Assembly: GCA_000231825.2 (NCBI GenBank)
Contig: JH720334.1
Span: 17,018-81,017 of the forward strand
DNA: 64,000 nucleotides
Reading direction: 5' to 3'
Origin: Tetrahymena elliotti 4EA
Lineage: Eukaryota > Ciliophora > Oligohymenophorea > Hymenostomatida > Tetrahymenidae
Shown here in pieces: positions 23,727 to 37,508 of this stretch. A program made the translations under genes and the position numbers. Under the pieces are notes generated by a model. The model made no database searches. It was given only the letters and a program-made list of their open reading frames with translations, and was not told the origin of the DNA. The first letter of the stretch is position 1. The number at the start of each line of letters is the position of its first letter.

Positions 23727-26700
23727 TCAAAGTAATATCTCATTCTTTGCTTTTTCAAATTAACTTTCTTGAGTATTTTATTTTTTAAGATATGTAATTA
23801 ATGTTATCACTATTTACCTAGCAAAATAAATAAGATGTAAAATTAGTAAAATTATTAAAAGGATTGAAATAATCACTGCTAAAGCTAAATTAGTATTTTC
23901 AAGATGATTTAGGTCTTCTTAAACAAAACACAATAAAGCTAAAAAGCTCAGTATTAAAAGCATTACAGTTCTCTTTATAAATTGAAATTTATATTCAATC
24001 TCTTACTTAAATGGTTTTTAATGGCTAATAACAAGAGTTTCTATTCCTATCATCATATGAAGAGACAAAGTTTGAGATATTGCTTACTTTCCATACATTA
24101 TCACCATAATATTTATAGTTTTTCTGATCAATATTATTGCATAGATAAAGTTTCTACTTTTTAGATTCCAATTCAAGAAAATTTAATGTTTTTTAATTTT
24201 ATTTTAAATTAAGTTTTTATAAATTGATGACATAGTTAAAAATATGCATAAACTTATGAAAACTAGAGCTAATGCATTACCTAATAGGTTCACGAAATCA
24301 TCACTTTCAAAGTTATATAACTATAGTAAAGCAGCTACTAAAAATTCTTGATAAGTAATGAAGCCTAAACCTAGGATTATATTGAAAAGATAATTTTCGT
24401 TATATAATTTAAATTAATACACAAAGATGTTTGTACTTGTACTCAAAAATTTCTTTATCATTTTAGATATGAGGTAAATAAACAGCGAAAAAAGCCAAAT
24501 ACAGCTTAATTGATTTATATTAGAAAAAATAAGAGTATCTATCTCATACAGTTAGAACTTCAAAGGAGCAGAGGTATTGGAGTTAGAAATATTAGGTATA
24601 GGCTAGAAATTTGCAAAACTAAAGATGTGTAGTATTTAACAAACTACATAAGGATAAGACACATTCAAATATATTAAGTAATTCACAAGTTATAGTAAAT
24701 CATAAAAATGGACTAGATAGTACAGCTATCCAAATATTAATAATAAAAACATAAAAATTAGTAGAGCTAAGCTAATATAATTTGATAAATTGTTTGGTAA
24801 TTGAGATTCTGGAGTATAAATATATGATGCAAGATTTTGATTATTTGGTATGCTTGTTTACTAAATTATATTAGGAAGCTAAGCATTAACATAATTTTGG
24901 CTTAACTAGGCATTATTAATATCTAGAACATCTTTTTAATCTGGAATATAAAGATCTATACGCATATTAGTTTTATTTATATTTGTCTTCAAGACTAATT
25001 AAAATTGGTGGTTTTATAAAATAGTTAATTCATTCCTAACTGGAACAATTGAATAGGTAAAGTTTGAATAGGTGTTATTTTAAGAGTCATACACTTTTAT
25101 CTACCAATTATTGTAGCTCATAATTTTCACTTAACGATCAAATTAAATTAATCCTTTGATAAGATATTAGCCATCTATTTAGATTATTTCCTTAAACATT
25201 TGTAAAAGAGGAATTGCACCTTTGAGGGTTGGTTAGCACTTTGAAGTAAAGTTATTTGAGTTCAAAACTACAATTTTGTTAAAAGCAAAAAATAAAAAAT
25301 ATAAAATCCAATAGAAATAGTAAAAATAAAAATAGTATTGTTGTTTAATAAACAAAAATTACTTTAAATTGATTGGCATATAAATCTATTTTCTACCTAA
25401 CAATTGCTTGAGCATCCATCCCCATCTACATTATTCCCATCATCACACTATAAATCTGATATTGCAAGCTAATATTAAGAATAATTTGATTTATTCATAT
25501 ATCCTTTACCACATATTTCTTTACAAATTCCACTCACATTATCATATTAAAACCCTTAAAGACCATAGCAATACTAACATGAATTATTCATATTCATAAA
25601 ATATCCCTAATTTTATGGACATAATACACATAATCCATTCAAAATAATATAATTGTTTTGATTGCAACTACCACAAGTAGAGTCTGGTTATAATAATAGA
25701 GGTAAGTTACATGAAAGGCATTAGTTTTTGAGACCTCCAATACACGATTAACAACTCTAATCACATGGTTGGCAAATATTTTAAGCATCTAGATATTAAT
25801 CACTTTGACATTAACAAAGTTAATTTTGATTATTCAAAACCAAATTATTTTCACAAGTAATACATTAACTTTAATTAGAACATGTTTAACAAAGAGAATT
25901 GCAGTTTTAACATGTATTAGTGCTTAAATCTACATACTAATTAGATTTACACTACCCACACAAAGAGCCATTTGCTGTTAGGAAGTAATTACCACTAGAA
26001 CAACTCTAGCAGATTGTAGAATTAGAACAGGTTGCGCATGATGAATCACAAGATTAACAAATATCATTGCTGTCTAAATATTTACCTGCAGGACATCCAC
26101 ATAACTTATCTTGCCCTAATGAAATAAACCCCTATGCACAATTATTACAGCTGGATTAATTAGAGCAGCTAGAGCAAGTGATATCACATGGAAAACATGT
26201 GTTTGAATTAGTATCAAGATATTGATTATTTGCACATCCACAGAGAGAATTATTCATCCAAATTAAATTATTTGCACATACCTAACAGCTGGAAGAATCT
26301 AAACAACTACTACAAGATGGATTACAATTACTGCAAACATTACTTAATTAATCTACATATTGATTACTAGAACAGTTACCACACAAAGAGTTTGTTGATT
26401 GTAAAAAAGATAAACCTTATTTGCAAGTATTACAAGTAGTATTATTAGAACAAGTTGCACAAGAACCATCACAATTTTAACAATTCCCATAATTATCTAA
26501 GTACTAATCACTTAGACAAGAGCATAACTAATTATTTCCTAGAGATTTGAGATTGTTTTTACAAACTAAACAAAATGTACCATCTAAACAAGTGCTACAA
26601 CTAATATCACATAATTAACAAGTATTTTGTAAGGGGTCAAGGTAAGATCCATTAGGACAATCACAGTACTGGCTCATAGGCGTTAAATTATTTATACATG

Positions 26701-29700
26701 AATCACAACTTGTTGAATTTGAGCAAGAAGCACATGTTGAATTGCATGTTTCGCAAGTATTTGTTAAGACATTTAAAAATTAATTGCTTTAGCAGTTCCC
26801 ACACAAAGAATTAGAATTATTTAGTAAAGATAAGCTAGTTTAACATGTTGTGCAACTGGTTGAATTAGAACATGCTGAGCAACTTGTATCACAATTTTAG
26901 CAAGTATTGGAATTGTCTAAAAATTGATTATTTAAGCATTCACAAAGAGTAGTTGTTGGTGATAGAGTAAGATTATTTGCACAGATATTGCAACTATATG
27001 AATTAGAGCAAGTACTACATGAAGAATCACATTATTAACAGGTATTACTGCTATTTAAAAAATATCCTTATGGGCATTAGCACAATTAATTTGAACTACT
27101 TTTTTCAAACCCTAGGGCACAAGTTGTGCAACTTGATCCATTTAGGCATGATAAACAACTGAAATTACAAGAATCACATGTCATTGACATATAATTCAAA
27201 AAAAAACCATTCTAACATCCACAAAGTTAATCAGCTCCTAGGGATATTAAAGAGCCAAAACATGCCAAGCAATTAGCTGAGTTTGTGCAAGTAGAACATG
27301 TATTATCACATAATTCACATGCATTAGTTATTGGATTTAAAAAATAGCCATCGAGACAAATACATAATTTTCCTAAGTTATCTAGAATTAAATTGTTTAC
27401 ACAACCATTACAAGTTGTAGAATCATTACAAGTAGAACAACTTGAATGACAATTCATGCATACATTTGTAGAAGTATTGTAATATTGACTTACTTGACAA
27501 GATCCACATAAAGAGTTAAGACCATTCAAAAAATGCAACCCTGCTTAACAAATACTACAACTAGAAGAATCTAAACATGATTAGCAACTTGTATCACAAG
27601 ATTCACAAGTCATATTTTAATTATTTAAAAATTAGTTTAGCGAACAACCACAAGAGCCAGACCCTATTTGAATTAAGTTATTCTTGCAGGTACTACAGCC
27701 ACTAGAATCTAAGCAGGTTTGGCAGGGTTAATGACAATTTTAACAAGAATTTGATGAAACTTCAATATATTAGTTTGTTTGGCAAGTTCCACACAAAGAC
27801 ATATCTTAACCAATTAAGAATGACAAACCTGAAAAACATGTAGAGCAAGTTGAATTATTTAAACACGCAGTACAAGTAAAATCACAAGGCTAACAATTCA
27901 TAGTTTGAGAGTTAAAAAATTAACCTGTAGGGCATTCACACAGTAAGCTTACTCCTTTTGTTAAAGAGCCAATACATGAGTCGCAGCTAGTAGAATTTGA
28001 ACATGTAGCACAAGTAGGATTACAATTTTCACAAATATTAGAGCTGTTAATAAATTAATTTGTTTAGCAGCCTCCACACAAAGAGTTTGATCCTGAAATT
28101 AGAGAAAGACCGCTCTAACAAATAGAACAGCTGGTAGAGTTTAAGCATGTTGAACAGCTAGCATCACAAGCTTAACAATTATTTGAGCTGTCCAAAAATT
28201 AGTTTATCTAGCAGCCACATAATTTACCTGATCCTAATGATATTAAGTTATTAGCACAAGTATCACAGCTTAATTAATCTGAACAAGTTGCACAACTAGA
28301 ATCACAAACAACACAACTTTATGTTGCACTTAAAAAATAATAATCAGTTGGACATATACAAAGTTACCCTGATGTAATTTAAACTAAATTATTTATACAA
28401 GTGTTGCAACTACTAGAGTTTGAGCAAGTTGCACAAGAAGAATCACAATATTAGCATGTATTACTACTATTCAAAAAGGTACTGCTTGGACATTAACATA
28501 AAGAGTTGGTTTGTAACTATGTAAAACCAGTTGCACAAGTTATGCAAGAATTCCCATCTTAACATGTAGAGCAGCTAAAATTGCAAGAAACACATTATTT
28601 TTAGATCAAATCTAAATATTACCCACTTGTACACCCACACAAATCTCCTACTTAAGGCATAATCATGCTATTAAAGCAGCTGTTACAGCTTGTAGAGTTT
28701 GAGCAAGTAGCACAAAGAGAGTTACAATTTTAGCAAGTATTATTAGAACTATCTAAATATTAATTTTATTAGCAAGCACATAATTTATTTAATCCTAAAG
28801 ATATGAGATTAGATGCACAAGTTAAACAACTCGTTTGATTTGAGCAAGTAGAGCAACTTGAATCACATAAAATACACAGATTAGTCTAAGTATCTAAATA
28901 TGAGCCAGAAGGGCAACCGCATAATTATCCTGAGCTGCTTAAGACTAAATTATTTACACAATAGTTACAACTAGTAGAATTAGAACAGGTAGTACATGTA
29001 GAGTTACATAATTAGCAAACATTTGAGCTGTTAAAAAAATAACCAGTTGGGCATGAGCATAATGAGTTAAGAGATAATTATGTAAGACCTGTAGCGCAAG
29101 TAATGCAAGAAGTTGAATTCGAACATGTGGAGCAACTAGAATCACATGCTATACAAGAATTAGTTGTAGAATTATAAAATGTAGAGGTAGAACATCCACA
29201 TAAACCAGATGAAAGTTTAACTAAATTATTAGCACATGTAGTGCATGTAGTTGAACTTGTGCAAGTTGAACAAGTTTTATCACAATTTATGCATGTATAA
29301 TTAGAAGTATTCAAAAATTAGGTTGATTAGCAGCTACAAAATTTTCCTGATCCTAATAAAGTTAAATTGTTTATGCAAGTTTAACAACTTGTAGAATTGA
29401 CACAAGTTGAGCAAGTTTAATTGCAAGCTGAGCATGTGTTAGATGAATTTAAAAAATAATTTGAAGAACAAGTACATAAAGTTCCAGTTCCTTAAGAAAC
29501 AAAACCAGAAGCACAAGTTAAACAACTAGTTCCATCTGAACATGTTGAACAACTGTAATTGCATTAATAACAATAATATATTGACCCAGATTTAAATAAA
29601 TATTACCCTGATCCACACTATGTACATCCAGTATTTTTGTTACAGGCTGATGGAGGGCAAGAACTACAGTTACTTGCTGAATCTAAAATTCTTGGATAAA

Positions 29701-30340
29701 TTTCAGTTTAATTTTATAATGAAATTGATTCTTTTAAATTTTCTGAATAGACCTTTTCTTATTTTTCACATATTAATCTAATTAAAATAAATTATAATAA
29801 TTTAAAAATCCAAAACAAATTTTTTAAGAAAAATATTACTTTGTACTTTAAAATTAATTTAAATTCTTTGATGATTTAGATTTAATTGAAATTACTAGAC
29901 TGTCTTCTTGTTATTGTTGCAATACAGTTGAAATAATAATTTTTTAAGATGTTTACTCTTAATTAAAAGTCACTTCATACTTTAAGTTTTAGTTGAAAAA
30001 TGAAATCATAATATCTTTGTAATCAATCCTTAAAAAATTGTAAAATTAATATGATTTCTAATATTTAATTTTAATAAGCTATACCTATCTACAGTACTTA
30101 ATGTTGCTATGCATTTGTAACTATAAATATAGGCATACTTTGGCAAAAAAGAAGTTAATATTATTTCATTCTAATATGCTCTTTCAATGATAAATGAAGC
30201 ATGAAATGATTATATTTCACATATTATTTATTTTAGTGTTGCTTAGATTATAAAATAAAAAAATAAAATAAAGTAATTCCATAAAGATTAAATATACATA
30301 ATATCAGAAATATACTTAAAAAGCTCTCTATTTTCTTCAT
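23727..30340 (-). CDS. Giant cysteine-repeat multipass membrane protein
   Basis: Six exons on the minus strand (30298-30340, 30085-30241, 29840-30028, 25363-29777, 23818-25267, 23727-23763) have matching phases and add to 2096 aa. Residues 1-22 form a signal sequence. A non-repetitive domain runs to about residue 165. About 28 tandem repeats of about 47 residues follow, built on CxxxCxTCxxxxxCxxC plus a CxCxxxxFLxxxxxxC part (furin/EGF-like, 8 or so Cys each). A DUF4215/Myxococcus-type Cys motif (CDDGNNVDGDGCSSNC) comes next, and then a C-terminal region with several membrane helices (for example SLALLIFMFLLLIFGQL). The repeats should be extracellular or lumenal and disulphide-bonded. Related ciliate proteins are surface or secretory, but the role is unknown. 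Introns occur only near the two ends; the 4.4-kb repeat region is one exon. Confidence 0.93.
25700..29640 (-). repeat. About 28 in-frame ~140-bp coding repeats
   Basis: These are tandem degenerate repeats of about 47 codons inside the giant Cys-rich gene. Cysteine codons keep a constant spacing while the DNA between them has diverged, so the array is old and under protein-level constraint. Confidence 0.9.
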
Positions 30341-32883
30341 TTTTTGATTTCTTACTACTTTTAATTACTTTTTTTGTAAATTTTTATTCAAAATGTTATT
30401 TATTTAATGTATATTGAAAAATTATTAAAGAATCAATTTTAATATAATCTAAACACTACTAACAAACAGCTAAATAGAAATCATTTGCAATTAAAAAAAT
30501 TCAACCACTTCTTTACTTTTTCAAATGCAAACATCTTTAAAATCTCTTTAGTTTTTTTGGTGTAAAATATATTTTTCAAATTTAATAATAGAAAAGATAA
30601 ATTGTAAAAAGTATTGCTTTATTACATTTTAAGGTTTACTCATAAATATTTCTCAAATAAAATTATGCTTAAAATAAATACAGATGAATTTTCAAAGCCA
30701 TGATTTAAATTATTTTTGATGCAATTCTTAGTTTTAACAATCAATTATTCATCATATCAAAAAGTTATTTGGAATAAAATTCAAGTGTAAATTTAATCTG
30801 GAAAAATTAACCAATTAAATAATCGCGTGAATTGATTAATAAGAAAAGTAACATTTAATAAGAAAAAAAAATAAAGAAAAATAAAAAAATACGTTATTAG
30901 GTAATCACATTAGATAGAAAAAATAAGTAAAACGAAGTAACATAATTTTAATTTACCACATTTGATAATGTACATTTTTTATCATATTTAGACTCTCATA
31001 TTTCATAACTATTAGAAAAACTAAAACTCAAGCAATGTGAATTATAAAGATGAATTTTGAGATGTAAAATAAATACATTTTTTTTCCAATATTAATATTT
31101 GAAGAATAATTTTTCTTTTTTTTGTTTATTATTTGATTAAAAATTAATTTTAAAATATTGTGTAAGGTATAATGAAGTAAAAGTAAAAAAAGTTACTATC
31201 AAATCCACCTCTTATGATTTTTATTTTTCTTAATTTGAAAAAAAAATAAATTAATTTTAAATAATTAAGGGGATGTAAAATGTTAATCATTTTTTAAGTA
31301 GTAAAATAAATTTATATTACATTTTCTATTTGTCTTTTGTTGTTTTTTAGATCCTTAAACACTAAAAAAAATAATTTAAAATAATAATGATATTAACATT
31401 ATTATGTTCATATTTTCAAGTATATTTTAAAATTATTAGTATACTTATAAATAAATTTTATGTATTTCACAATTACTTCTTCTTAAAATTGCTCAATTTT
31501 TCAAAAAACTCTTTGAAATATATTTATCAAGAAAATATATATCACATTTAAATCAATAAGGGTTGATTCCTAATTGCTTAATTAATATCGACAGTCAATT
31601 AATTTGTAAAAATAAATCGTATTAATATCTATATTTAGTTTTTCCTATTTGAGTTTTATCATTCTCAAAAAAAATTAATATATATTTGTAGATATCAATC
31701 AATTATTTTGCAAAAATAAAAAGTGAAGCAAATTATTTATTTTTTAGCTTTTGAAATAGAAACTAAATAAATTTTATTTTTTAGGGTTTTAATTTAATTA
31801 AATTCTTTAGAATATTACTTGACGATTTTTTTTTTATTAATAACTTCTTAATAACTCAAAATCAACAAAACAAATAATTTTTATTTAATAATTTTTACAA
31901 AAAACAAGTAATTAAATTCATCTTACAATCTATTTAATTTCAAAACTTTTTTTTGCCACAGTAAACTTTCCTTATCTTTAGAAAAATATCAAGAATAATC
32001 CAATATCTATATTCAAATAGTTCTTTTATGAATATTAAAAAATAATTTTATAAATTAAAAAATTAATTTGTTTTGTTCACTTCATGTTTTTTAGATTGTA
32101 AATATCAAATATTTAATATTTTTGATTCTATAATTGAATTATGAAACTTCTCAAAACTTAAATAAATTATTACTTTTTTAAACCTTAAATATTTTAATAA
32201 TCTAAACTTTTAAATTAAATAAACTAAAATAATTAATTTAAAATTAATATTATTTTTATTTTATTGATTTTTAATCCTTGTTCATTTTGAAGTCTTTAAA
32301 CTTTTAGTATTTTTAGAAAAGTTTATTAATTTAATATTGAATTAAAAATTAATAAGACTATTCATTTAAATAATGTAAATATTTTTGTAGATATTTTATC
32401 TCACAACATTATTTTTTTAAAGGATAGTCCGATAAATATTTTGTAGTCTAGAATTATTTAAAATGGTTAATAATTTTTATAATCTGATTACATTTAAAGT
32501 AAATAATGGAATCATTAATAAATTATCTTGGATCTAAGTTTTAATTTTTAAAGATTTAAATTTTAAGAAAGATTTGAATTGTATTTTAAAATCAATTACT
32601 AAAGTAATTTAACTAAAAAGTATTTAAGATCATAGAAATTTATACCATTTAAATTATTAATAAACTTTACTAATATATATTATATATGCAATCATATCTG
32701 CCTCAAAAATAGCAACTAATGATAATAAAAGAAATACTTTGTCTATCAGATTGGTGATTTGATAATTTATTTATTAATAATTCCAACCTTTAAAAACCAA
32801 GTTGAATTATTTTAGTAAAAACTCTAATTTCATACATAATAATTAAACAATAATAAAAACTTATAAATCTATTGATTATAGCT
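30341..32883. other. Divergent intergenic region, 2.5 kb, very AT-rich
   Basis: This lies between the Cys-repeat gene (-) and the hexosaminidase gene (+) and should contain both promoters. No coding frame, repeat or RNA gene was recognised. Confidence 0.6.
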
Positions 32884-34757
32884 ATGCAAAAGATACTTTT
32901 GATTACTTTCCTTTTTGGAATAGCTTTATCTCAAATTACTCCAGGTGTTGACCCTATTTCAGCTAAGGTCATGCCTAAGCCTAAGAATTATACTTATGGC
33001 GACTTAAACTTACTTGTTACAGATCCTTGTGGTATCTCTTATAGACCTTCAGTAGGATCAGGAAAAGTCCCAAACCATGTTTATCAAATAATAGGATTCT
33101 ACACATTGAACATCTTTAACTCAAATGAAAACTCTTGTGCCTTCAAAAGAGAATAGCTCAAAAATGAAACAGCAATTGAAAAAATGCGTAGATTATAACA
33201 TTCTTAAAATATTGTGTTTGATATTTTCATTGAAGATCCCACCTTAGCAACTGCAGACAAACTTGAAGATGAGTATTATGATTTATAAATCTACAATACT
33301 ACTTACTGGAAATTGACTGCTAATAAATACGTTGGTCTACTTCGTGGTTTAGAAACTTATAGTTAGTTGTTTGTTTAAGATGAAGATACTGAAGATTGGT
33401 ATTTAAACAACATTCCTATCTCTATTTAAGACTAACCTGACTACATCTATAGAGGTCTCATGATTGATTCAGCTAGACATTTCTTATCTGTTGAGACTAT
33501 TTTGAAAACTATTGATTCTATGTTATTCAACAAGCTTAATGTTCTTCACTGGCACATTACTGACACTGAATCATTCCCCTTCCCCCTTAAATCCTTCCCA
33601 AATATTACACAGTATGGAGCCTACTCTAAGAAGAAATAATATACATTTGAAGATATTTAATATATTATTGACTAAGCTCTCAACAAAGGTATTTAGGTAA
33701 TTCCTGAAGTCGATTCTCCAGGACATGCTTTCTCTTGGGCTAAGTATTGAAATATTTTAAAATAACTTTTATTATTGTTTTGCTTTTAAAAAATCTAATT
33801 ATACAAATTTTTACATGATTGTTATAATTTTTAAAAAATTAATAATTTTGATTATTTAGATCTCCTTAATTCTCTAGTATTGGTCTTTTATGTAGTAAGT
33901 ATAGTGGATAATTAGATCCTACACTTAATTTGACTTACACCGCTGCAAGAGGTATAATGGAAGATATGAATACTTAATTCTATACAGCTAAGTATGTTCA
34001 TTTCGGTGGTGATGAAGTAAACGAATAATGTTGGGATTAACGTCCTGAAATTAAATAATTCATGTAATAAAATAACATCTCAACCTACACTGATTTATAG
34101 AATTATTACAGAAAAAATTAAGTTAGCATTTGGAAATCAATAAATGCTACTAAACCAGCTATTTTCTGGGCAGACTCAAATACTTTAGTAACCAAAATAT
34201 CGTTTTTGTAATTTATTTAACTCCTTTTTAATTTAGAAATACGGTCCTGATGATATTATATAATGGTGGGGTTCAACTCATGATTTTTCTTCAATAAAAG
34301 ATCTTCCTAACAAGATTATTTTATCTTTCTATGATAATACCTATTTGGATGTTGGTAATAAAATAAAAGTTACTTAATTTTAAATTTATAAATTATAACT
34401 TATTTAGGTGAGGGAAATAGATATGGTGGAAGTTATGGTAGCATGTACAATTGGGATGTTTTAAATTCTTTCAATCCTAGAGTGTAAGGAATCAAAGGTG
34501 AAATTCTTGGTGGTGAATCATGCTTATGGAGTGAAATGAATGATGACTACACTTAATTCCAAAGAATTTGGACAAGAAACAGTGCTTTTGCTGAAAGACT
34601 TTGGAACACTGATGCAGCTAACAATGATACCTATAAAACTAGAGCCCTAGTTAGTAGAATGGTTTTCATGTAACACCGTTTAACAGCAAGAGGAATACCA
34701 GCTTCTCCTGTAACAGTAGGTATTTGTGAACAAGATCTTTCTCTTTGCTATAATTGA
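32884..34757 (+). CDS. Beta-hexosaminidase, GH20, secreted/lysosomal
   Basis: Exons 32884-33743, 33860-34187, 34237-34354 and 34408-34757 have consistent phases (2, 0, 1) and give 551 aa, normal for the family. The enzyme removes terminal N-acetylglucosamine or N-acetylgalactosamine from glycans in lysosomes or outside the cell. A signal peptide spans residues 1-17 (ending GIALSQ). The N-terminal GH20b-like domain precedes the catalytic barrel. The barrel carries GLMIDSARHFL, LHWHITDTESFP, PEVDSPGHAFSW and the catalytic pair Asp338-Glu339 in HFGGDEV; later come IIQWWG and GGESCLWSE. Start: the ATG at 32884 begins the signal peptide. A decayed copy of the first part of this gene lies about 450 bp downstream. 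Confidence 0.97.
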
Positions 34758-35209
34758 TTATGAAAATAATTTAGTGTTAAATATTTTTACTTTATTTTAG
34801 TATAAAAATAAAATTTTTGTATGGTAAATTAATATAATAAAGTTAATTACAAAAAACATTTATTTTTTCAAAAAATATTTATTTATTTAAGAAATTTTCA
34901 TAGAATATTAATTGATGAATATTTTTATTGTCTCATAGATTTTATGATAGATATTTTTTATCTTAAAAAAATTGAAATTTAGCAATTTTATCTGAATATT
35001 TCAACAAGAAAATTAATGAAATCTGTAACCTTTTTAAAATTTTATGTATTTTATATAAGAATGATATATACCTTTTTATTGATATCAGCATGTAAAAACT
35101 ATCCATTCATTTATTTAAAGCTTATATTATATTTAATTTCATAATCTTTAATCTGAATAAATTAGCATACAAATATTTCTGATTTAAATGATGGTTAATT
35201 ATTAATACA
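34758..35209. other. 3' flank of the hexosaminidase gene
   Basis: AT-rich, no coding signal seen. Confidence 0.5.
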
Positions 35210-35445
35210 AATAAGAATAATTAAACAATATTATTAAAATTAATGATACCATATATTATCTTCATTTAAAACTTTATGGAATACCTTTATCTCAAATTAC
35301 TCTAGTTATTGACCTTATTTCAGCTAAGATCATGTTTAAACCTATGATTTACACTAATGGTGACTTAAAATTACTTGTTACAGTTCTAAAAAAATAAATT
35401 TGAAAGTAAAATAAATTTTTTTCAAATATTAACTCTTGTGATTAT
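35210..35445 (+). pseudogene. Decayed 5' fragment of hexosaminidase gene
   Basis: This stretch repeats, with many changes, the leader and first about 60 codons of the upstream hexosaminidase. Shared blocks are TTTATCTCAAATTACTC, TTGACC.TATTTCAGCTAAG and a GGTGACTTAAA.TTACTTGTTACAG-type block, with a later ACTCTTGTG block after a deletion. The ATG and part of the signal sequence are lost and the frame is broken. It is a truncated duplicate with no catalytic part. Confidence 0.85.
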
Positions 35446-36524
35446 TAGTGAATCTTTTCATCCTTTAAAATTTAGATTAATTTAAGAGTTGGAGACTTTT
35501 TAAAAAAATAAATGCAAAACATGCTAATTTGAAAATTGTGAAGAAATAAAAGTAAGAATTTTTAGTCGTTGATAATTCACATTCAAATGAAATTAGCACT
35601 TTTAGATTTTTCATAAAATAGCGAATAACAGATTATTACAGATTTTCATTATCAAATTCTTACTATATTTATTTTTTAACTAATCATTATTTACCATTTA
35701 TTCTCATGAATTTTCATCAGTGCCTATACAAATATAAACAAAAATATTTAATTATGATTATCATAAAATAAATTTTTAATAATATTTTTCAGATCTTATC
35801 TTTAAATAATTCTTTAAGTAAATTTGAAGTTTCCTTTATTTTACGAAATATGTTCATAAGAGGGTAATTAATTTTTTTAATAAATATTGAAAAGATATGG
35901 TGATTTTTAACTTACTTGATATTAAAGGTATTTAATATTGATAATAAATTATGGAATTAAATTAAATTTTAAATTTAATAGAAAATCATCACTTAATTTA
36001 CACATAAATAAGGCTAAAAATATCTGATGTACTTTAGTTACTAATATTGAGATATTTTAATTTTGTAATTGAAAAGTGTTTCATTAGTTTTATTTTTGAA
36101 GCACTTTTTAAACATCATAAAAAATTATATCTAAAATAATTTTTATCATTAAAATTTAAAATTAAAAGGTACTTTTGTAAACTTTGCTGAAGTTAACATT
36201 TTTTTACAAAAATAAAGATTGTAATATAAAAGTTAATTACGATTTTTTAATCTTTCTAAATTCTAGCAATCACTCTACCTTTCTATTTTACCAATCAAAT
36301 TAAAAATCCCTTCATTAAATCAAACTAAAGAAAATTGTCAATTTTTAATTTAGAAATTAAGAATTTTTTTGTGCTTGAATCACAGTTTTGTGAAATAGTA
36401 AATTAAAAATGTAAATATAAATTTAAGTGCTATATGAAATATATATTTTAATATAAAGTAATGGTTGAATGAACAACATAATAATATTTTATAGTTCTTT
36501 TTTTTATAAAGTAAGAAGAGAAAA
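35446..36524. other. AT-rich spacer, nothing recognised
   Basis: No further hexosaminidase homology or other coding frame was seen. Confidence 0.5.
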
Positions 36525-37508
36525 TCAAATTTGTGAATATTCTTGTGTTAAAAGCATCAATTTTAGTTTGTTACTCCTAGGTTTTGAAAGAATATTTTCT
36601 AAATCTTAGTCAACGCATTCTTCTTCTATATCTTCTTCTTAATCACATACTACTTTACTGAAAGGAGCTTTGCAGCCTGTGTCGTTTCCTAGGTAATGAA
36701 CATGATCAAATAAGCTGTATGAAGCTACTGATTTGATTGATTTAGAACAGCTATCATCTTCAATAAAAGGTTAGCACTCTTTCCATTAATTAGGCTCTTT
36801 GTCTAGCCAAATTTCAGTTCCTACATGGTAAAATCCAATAACATTTGGAGGAACATGGGGAACAATATCTTAATTGTTGACTACTCTAACAGTTTAAGGA
36901 ATCAAACTATTGTAGTATTCTGCAAAAGCTTTGTTTCCAACTCTAGGAGATCCAAAGGTGTGTACTTCTTTAATAGAGTTTTTGTAAGAGCCTTCATTTA
37001 AGAAATCTTAAATTTCTACAGCTGCAATAGTTGATATAGCAGCTCCAAGAGAATGACCAGAAATGATAATGGGAGATTCAGGATACTTTTTAATCAAAGT
37101 TTATAAATTTTCAAGCAGTTAATCCTTGATGTCAATGTAAGTCTTCAAAAAACCAGTATGAACAAAGCAGTTTTAACATTTTTCATAAACAGATTTTTTA
37201 ACATCAAAGTTGTAAATCCAATTAGTTAAAGTTCTTGTTGAACCTCTAAAAGTAACAACTATTTACCCTCTATCATAGCCTACATAACCCTATGCAGCAT
37301 GTGTATCATTATAACATACTTGAATGTCTTGCATATTTGGGTGAAATTTACAAATGTTTCCACACTCCCAATTAGTTATATTCTTTTTTGGGCAGTAAGA
37401 AGCCTTTTGATAGAAAAGATAATTGAGAGAGTCAACCTCATTATATGAAATGCATCTAACTGCAATTATGCATAACATAAGGATGTAGATTCTATTAAAT
37501 ACAGTCAT
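36525..37508 (-). CDS. Class 3 lipase, secreted, 327 aa
   Basis: A single exon on the minus strand runs from ATG 37508 to TGA 36525-36527. It is an alpha/beta-hydrolase of the fungal class 3 lipase family, which cleaves ester bonds of acylglycerols. A signal peptide covers residues 1-19 (MTVFNRIYILMLCIIAVRC). Visible marks are FRGSTRTLTNWIYN, the nucleophile elbow GHSLGAA with Ser153, FGSPRVGN, the likely catalytic Asp in NNQDIVPHVPP, and a C-terminal His in GFYHVG or DHVHYLG. Several cysteines suggest disulphides, as expected for a secreted enzyme. The tail after about residue 295 is acidic and then basic and not conserved in type. Tetrahymena-like ciliates secrete many such lipases to digest food. 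Confidence 0.95.

Noticed and set aside
25408..25599. His/Tyr-rich plus-strand frame
   Set aside because: Antisense to the start of the Cys-rich repeat exon; the His/Tyr codons are reverse complements of its coding sequence.
33512..33700. 62-codon plus-strand frame inside hexosaminidase
   Set aside because: It is in a different frame from the GH20 catalytic domain and has no support of its own.
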